Position numbers and translations under genes: made by a program
NCBI GenBank assembly: GCA_910575565.1
Contig: CAJTFL010000026.1
Location: 1,088 to 54,547 of the forward strand
DNA: 53,460 bases
Direction of reading: 5' to 3'
Source: Lachnospiraceae bacterium
GTDB lineage: Bacteria > Bacillota > Clostridia > Lachnospirales > Lachnospiraceae
Notes under the pieces: model-generated
What the model was told of the DNA's origin: nothing
The model's input: the letters and a program-made list of their open reading frames with translations, nothing else
The model's database searches: none
Shown here: positions 49,724 to 53,460 of the stretch, one piece after another
How the letters are laid out: every line of letters starts with the position of its first letter
Position numbering within the stretch: position 1 is the first letter of the stretch

Positions 49724-51094
49724 TTACTGCCCTAAGATCCCGCCTACCTGCTCATTCATATAGGCAATCCCTTCATCAATGCTGGAATTCCCGGTCATAA
49801 TATTGTCATGGGCTTCGTTTAATACGGTTTCAATCTCGGAGCTCTTATCGCTTACCGGCATTTCCAGGTATAAATTCGCCGTCTGCAAAGCTTCCTTGCA
49901 GGACGCATCCTGCGGGAAACCGTCGATGGCAGAAATAGCCTCAGCAATGTCGTCCGTCATCAGCGCCGGGATGCTTCCGGTATCGGCAACAATCTTGGCT
50001 CCTTCCTCACCGCACACAAACTTCACGAATTTCCAGGCCTCTTCCTTGTGGGGGGCGCTGGTGGGAATCGCCAGGGCCGTAATGGTAGCCAGGGTAGAGC
50101 CAGGCTCCACGCCTTCCGCATGGGGATACTTTGCAATGCCCCAGTTGGCGCAGTCCGTATACTCCCCGGATTTTACCTTGTCAATCAAGGTAGAAATAAA
50201 CCATGTTCCCATATTCATCATGGCTACGTTGCCCTGGGAGAACGCGCCGGAATAATGAAGGTTAGAGGTCTTTAATGTCGCGTAATCCTGGCATACCCCG
50301 TCCTCCTGCTGGGAAAGGATCATCTCATAATACGGCTTTAAGAAATCATACGTGCCGTCCAAAATCGTATTCTTGCCGTCCAAGATGCCGAACAGCTGAA
50401 CCGCGCTCCTCCAGGTATGGTAGTGAGCCCCATATACTTCCTGTCCTGGGGTATCTACCGTCAGGCTTCTTGCCAGCTCGTTATACTGGTCAAAGGTCAT
50501 GTCATTGGAAGGATACTCCACCCCGGCCGCGTCAAACACATCCTTATTATAATACAGCACCCAGAAATCGCTTCTGAAGGGCAGCTCATACAGCTTTCCA
50601 TTTGCCACGATCTGATCCGTAATCCCTTTAAATGCCCCTAAATCCACACTGTCCTTTGCAATATAGTCATCCAGCGGCTCCAGCACCCCTTTATTCACCA
50701 GGGTAGTATAGCCGGGAACATCCTTGATGGTAACAATGTCAAAGTCAGAGCCGGAACCGGTAAGCTGCGTGCCTAAAACCGTCTGGTAATCGGAGCTTCC
50801 CAGATCCACCATTTCAATCTTTAAATCCGGGTTCTGCTTCTCAAATTCTTCAATCAGCGGTTTGTAGTAAATGGTCAAATCCTTATCCCAGATGGACCAT
50901 TTAAGAACCGTCTGGCCCTCTGCCGCCTCCACGGTTTCTGCAGCCGTAGTGGCTTCTGTAGATGCCCCCCCGGCCTGAGCCTGGGTAGTGGCCTCGGTGG
51001 AACCGCCATCAGCGGCGCCGCCCCCTCCGCAGCCTGTCAGGCTTCCCGCCATGGCGGCTGCCAGCATAAGGCTAACTAAGCGTGTTTTCTTCAT
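49724..51094 (-). CDS. Sugar ABC transporter substrate-binding lipoprotein (family 1)
   Basis: A 456-residue lipoprotein: signal peptide ending SLTGCGGGG, a Thr/Ala/Gly linker, then the SBP family 1 fold with VLKWSIWDKDLTIYYKPLIEEF, ELPFRSDFWVLYYNKDVFDAAG and a C-terminal EAWKFVKFVCGEEGAKI. It binds the oligosaccharide for the MalF/MalG-type permeases. AGGAGG lies 9 bases upstream. It is divergent from the YesM-type kinase gene. Confidence 0.95.
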   Translation of the reverse strand: MKKTRLVSLMLAAAMAGSLTGCGGGGAADGGSTEATTQAQAGGASTEATTAAETVEAAEGQTVLKWSIWDKDLTIYYKPLIEEFEKQNPDLKIEMVDLGSSDYQTVLGTQLTGSGSDFDIVTIKDVPGYTTLVNKGVLEPLDDYIAKDSVDLGAFKGITDQIVANGKLYELPFRSDFWVLYYNKDVFDAAGVEYPSNDMTFDQYNELARSLTVDTPGQEVYGAHYHTWRSAVQLFGILDGKNTILDGTYDFLKPYYEMILSQQEDGVCQDYATLKTSNLHYSGAFSQGNVAMMNMGTWFISTLIDKVKSGEYTDCANWGIAKYPHAEGVEPGSTLATITALAIPTSAPHKEEAWKFVKFVCGEEGAKIVADTGSIPALMTDDIAEAISAIDGFPQDASCKEALQTANLYLEMPVSDKSSEIETVLNEAHDNIMTGNSSIDEGIAYMNEQVGGILGQ

Positions 51095-51147
51095 AAATCT
51101 TTCCCTCCTGAATCATTTTGCACCTTTTGGTGTTGTTTTGTGCCTTT

Positions 51148-51153
51148 ATTATA
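51148..51153 (-). promoter_or_regulatory. -10 box of the sugar-binding protein promoter
   Basis: TATAAT on the minus strand, 54 bases before the start codon. No good -35 lies at the right spacing (TTAGGC is the nearest), which suggests activator dependence. Confidence 0.5.
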
Positions 51154-51231
51154 GTAAAATTTACCGATTGCCTAAATAGAATATTTTTGGAAAAAGCTTC
51201 AATTTTCCCTTTGGCCGCTTCGGGGAAAGAT

Positions 51232-51266
51232 GTAATTTCTTTCGATAACCAGTAATTTCTTTCGAT
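51232..51266. promoter_or_regulatory. Direct 15-bp repeats, probable regulator site
   Basis: GTAATTTCTTTCGAT occurs exactly twice, at 51232-51246 and 51252-51266, 20 bases apart. The second copy ends 9 bases before the -35 of the kinase promoter. Spacing of two helical turns fits an AraC-type regulator of the kind that partners YesM kinases. Confidence 0.65.
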
Positions 51267-51275
51267 TGTATTCAT

Positions 51276-51303
51276 TTGACAAAACCTGGCAAATGCATAT
51301 AAT
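51276..51303 (+). promoter_or_regulatory. Sigma-A promoter for the YesM-type kinase
   Basis: TTGACA (51276-51281), 16-base spacer and TATAAT (51298-51303), about 110 bases before the ATG. Confidence 0.7.
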
Positions 51304-51413
51304 TGATGTTGGGGCCAAAAGATCTTTTGCCCCTGGTATCATATAATTTTAGAAATGATAAGGCTTAAGCCGGCACATAAGAACGGAACAGCGTACAACA
51401 AGGAGAACCCCTG

Positions 51414-53267
51414 ATGCTTTCTATCCCGAAAAACGCTCTGCCAGGAACCATCCGCGGCAAGATCCTCTTAAGCACCGCCATGGTTACGGCTACCATCGCC
51501 ACCATAACCGTGTCCGTATGCTTTATTGTCTTCCAGTCTTTCCTGCAAAAAATCCAGCTCCAGTCGGCGGAATACAACCTTCAGGTGACATCCACCAACA
51601 TTTCCGCCCATATGGAAAATATTTTGGCCTTTAACCAGTGGTGCTGCAGCAGCACGGACATTGGCCGCTACCTGGAGGCCTTTTACGGGCAAAGCCGTAT
51701 GCCTTCCATTTCCTCGGAGCTTGCCTCCCTGCGCATCACGGCTTCCAATACTTACGAGCGGCTGAAGGAGGAATATTACAATACCTCCTCCTCCAACTAC
51801 ATTGCCCGGCTGGTCATCTCGCCGGAAAACCGCCGCAATTATATGCAGATTTCCGATACCAATTCCAGCAGCATCCCCGCGGCGGCAGACCGTCTATATG
51901 AATCCGGCCATTTCCAGGAACTGCTTAACGCTCCAGGCTACCTGTGGGACGGCCTGATGGCAGAGCCCTTGTCCCCCTTTGCCAGCCATCCTATCCTGCC
52001 CATCGTCCGGCCAATTTACAGCCTATACGGCTCCAATGTTACCGGCTGGTGCTACCTGGCCATATCCGACCGGATCTTTTTGGACTATTTAGGAACCCTG
52101 CCCCTGGAAGAGGATTCCAGCCTTTACCTCCACATCGGGAACCATACCTATCAATTCCAGTACGGCCAGCTAACGGAAACCGCCTTGCAATACCAGGTTT
52201 CCTCTGACATCAGCAGCCAGATCGTTAACCCGGAAAACCGGGCATACCAGGTAATCCTTGGCAATGGGCAGAAACGGACGCTGATCGTCTGCGCTTTGGG
52301 GAATGGCTGGTCCGTTTCCCAGATCCTTTCGGAAGAGGCCTACAATGGCCAGCGCAGCGTCTACTTAGCCATTATCGCCGGGATTGTGCTGGTGATCTTC
52401 CTTCTCGGCGGTATGCTGTACGTGCTGTTAAATAAGATGATTAACCGTCCTGTAGCTTTGCTCTTAGATAAAATTACCGATATTTCCCAGGGCGACTTTG
52501 CCCCTGCCCAGTCCATTGAATGGGACAATGAATTTGGCAGCATTGGCCGGGGCATTAACCAGATGGCACAAAACGTAGCTACCTTGATGGAAAAGCGGGT
52601 GGAGGATGAAAAGCAGAAAAAGGATCTGGAATACCAGATCCTGCAAAGCCAGATCAACCCCCATTTTCTATACAATACCTTAAATTCCATTAAATGGATG
52701 GCCACCTTCCAGAATGCCACGGGAATCGCCGAGATGACCACCGCCCTGGCAAGGCTTTTGAAAAATGTGTCCAAAGGAACCTCGGCTTTAATCCTCCTAA
52801 AGGATGAGCTGGCGCTGGTAAAAGACTACTTCCTGATCCAACAATACCGGTACGGCGGCAATATCTCCATCGACTACCAGATTGGTTCCGAAGATCTTTA
52901 CCGCTGCCTGATCCACCGGTTCACCTTGCAGCCGATTATCGAAAACGCCATGTTCCACGGGATCGAGCCAAAAGGCTGCGCCGGGAAGATTGCCATCAGG
53001 GCGGAAGCGAAAACGGATAGGGAGGGAAACCGGCTGCTTTCCATCACCGTCACGGATAACGGCATAGGCATGAGCCCGGAGCGGATCCGGGAGGTTTTGG
53101 AAGGGGAAGGCGCCCCGCCTAATGATTTCTTCCGCCATGTGGGCATCAGCAATGTAAACCGCCGGATCCAATACAATTTTGGAAAGGCATACGGCATTAC
53201 CATAAAAAGCGCCGTAGGCGAATACACCGCCATGACCATCACCCTGCCTTACCAGGCCGCGCCGTAA
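51414..53267 (+). CDS. YesM-type sensor histidine kinase
   Basis: A 617-residue membrane kinase. Helix 1 spans ~16-42 (ILLSTAMVTATIATITVSV), an extracellular sensing domain ~43-310, helix 2 ~313-338, and HAMP follows (MINRPVALLLDKITDISQGDF). The His-kinase domain has the phospho-acceptor in QSQINPHFLYNTLNSI near residue 415, the N box LQPIIENAMFHG near 507 and the G box DNGIGMS near 548. These kinases pair with AraC-type response regulators to control sugar importers. No partner gene lies in the remaining 190 bases. AAGGAG precedes the ATG. Confidence 0.94.
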   Translation: MLSIPKNALPGTIRGKILLSTAMVTATIATITVSVCFIVFQSFLQKIQLQSAEYNLQVTSTNISAHMENILAFNQWCCSSTDIGRYLEAFYGQSRMPSISSELASLRITASNTYERLKEEYYNTSSSNYIARLVISPENRRNYMQISDTNSSSIPAAADRLYESGHFQELLNAPGYLWDGLMAEPLSPFASHPILPIVRPIYSLYGSNVTGWCYLAISDRIFLDYLGTLPLEEDSSLYLHIGNHTYQFQYGQLTETALQYQVSSDISSQIVNPENRAYQVILGNGQKRTLIVCALGNGWSVSQILSEEAYNGQRSVYLAIIAGIVLVIFLLGGMLYVLLNKMINRPVALLLDKITDISQGDFAPAQSIEWDNEFGSIGRGINQMAQNVATLMEKRVEDEKQKKDLEYQILQSQINPHFLYNTLNSIKWMATFQNATGIAEMTTALARLLKNVSKGTSALILLKDELALVKDYFLIQQYRYGGNISIDYQIGSEDLYRCLIHRFTLQPIIENAMFHGIEPKGCAGKIAIRAEAKTDREGNRLLSITVTDNGIGMSPERIREVLEGEGAPPNDFFRHVGISNVNRRIQYNFGKAYGITIKSAVGEYTAMTITLPYQAAP

Positions 53268-53345
53268 CCCTATACCCGATAAAGCGGGACAAAACACTAT
53301 CTGCCGAAGCCAAACGGTATTTTGCCCCTATGATGTGGAATATAC

Positions 53346-53363
53346 GAGCGGTCTCGGAAACTC
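53346..53363 (+). repeat. Single terminal repeat of element B family
   Basis: GAGCGGTCTCGGAAACTC matches the left tip of element B exactly over 18 bases, but the following bases (AATAGTGAATAGGC) differ from the 163-bp copies. It may be the end of a larger related element running out of the window. I see no gene in 53268-53460. Confidence 0.75.
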
Positions 53364-53460
53364 AATAGTGAATAGGCAGGGAAGGGTTGATTTTCAGAAA
53401 TGCGTGGGATAAGGGATGGATAATTGTGGGATCTGAACGGTTCGGAGAGCATAAAGAATA

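Overview
The window looks like chromosome of an endospore-forming Lachnospiraceae-type clostridium (Bacillota). Supporting features are a spoIIA-sigF-spoVA cluster, AGGAGG ribosome-binding sites, a T-box, a TPP riboswitch, an infC-rpmI-rplT operon with an ATT start on infC, and the GC level and gene style. Most genes read on the minus strand. All family names come from reading motifs by eye; no database search was possible.

Layout. 1-375 is the end of an IS66 element lying against the 3' end of spoVAC, where spoVAD would be expected. 442-4330 holds spoIIAA-spoIIAB-sigF-(small membrane protein)-spoVAA-spoVAB-spoVAC read leftward, with three separate tandem-repeat arrays, one of them inside spoIIAB. 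4686-7440 is folC, a 46-residue protein and a TPR membrane protein. 7596-12561 is a T-box (apparently valine) leader followed by a GreA-like factor, valS and an EamA transporter. 12798-14695 is accessory: a secreted wall-binding protein, a small gene next to a frameshifted DUF4160 gene, and a decayed group II intron lying just behind the rplT terminator. 14757-16322 is infC-rpmI-rplT with its attenuated leader. 16493-17936 is pdxST.

18145-30510 is a peptide-scavenging region: a C26 amidohydrolase, an M42 aminopeptidase, an M55 D-aminopeptidase, a five-gene Dpp/Opp importer, and a divergent AAA+ regulator that looks like a sigma-54 activator but lacks the GAFTGA loop and ends in a winged helix. 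A DmpA-type (S58) aminopeptidase follows. 31146-36026 carries tRNA-Ser(CGA), an SGNH lipoprotein, a coiled-coil protein of unknown function, a D-cysteine desulfhydrase-like enzyme and a lipoprotein amidase. 36155-38990 is cysteine desulfurase, Fe-S scaffold and mnmA, the sulfur relay for tRNA thiolation. 39158-44140 is an unusual cis-prenyltransferase and a TPP-riboswitch-controlled thiamine salvage operon. 44159-53267 is an orphan PTS EIIC, a heparinase II/III-like lyase, a sugar ABC importer and a divergent YesM-type histidine kinase.

The most striking structure not explained by genes is dispersed repeats. Element B is a 163-bp fold-back (MITE-like) element present in two apparently identical copies, each flanked by its own 5-bp target duplication; one copy supplies the C-terminus of thiW. 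Element A is a ~196-bp intergenic element with short inverted ends and an internal hairpin that shows compensatory base changes between two copies. Element C is an ~85-100-bp hairpin-containing repeat found in two leader or intercistronic positions. No CRISPR array, phage or rRNA was seen.
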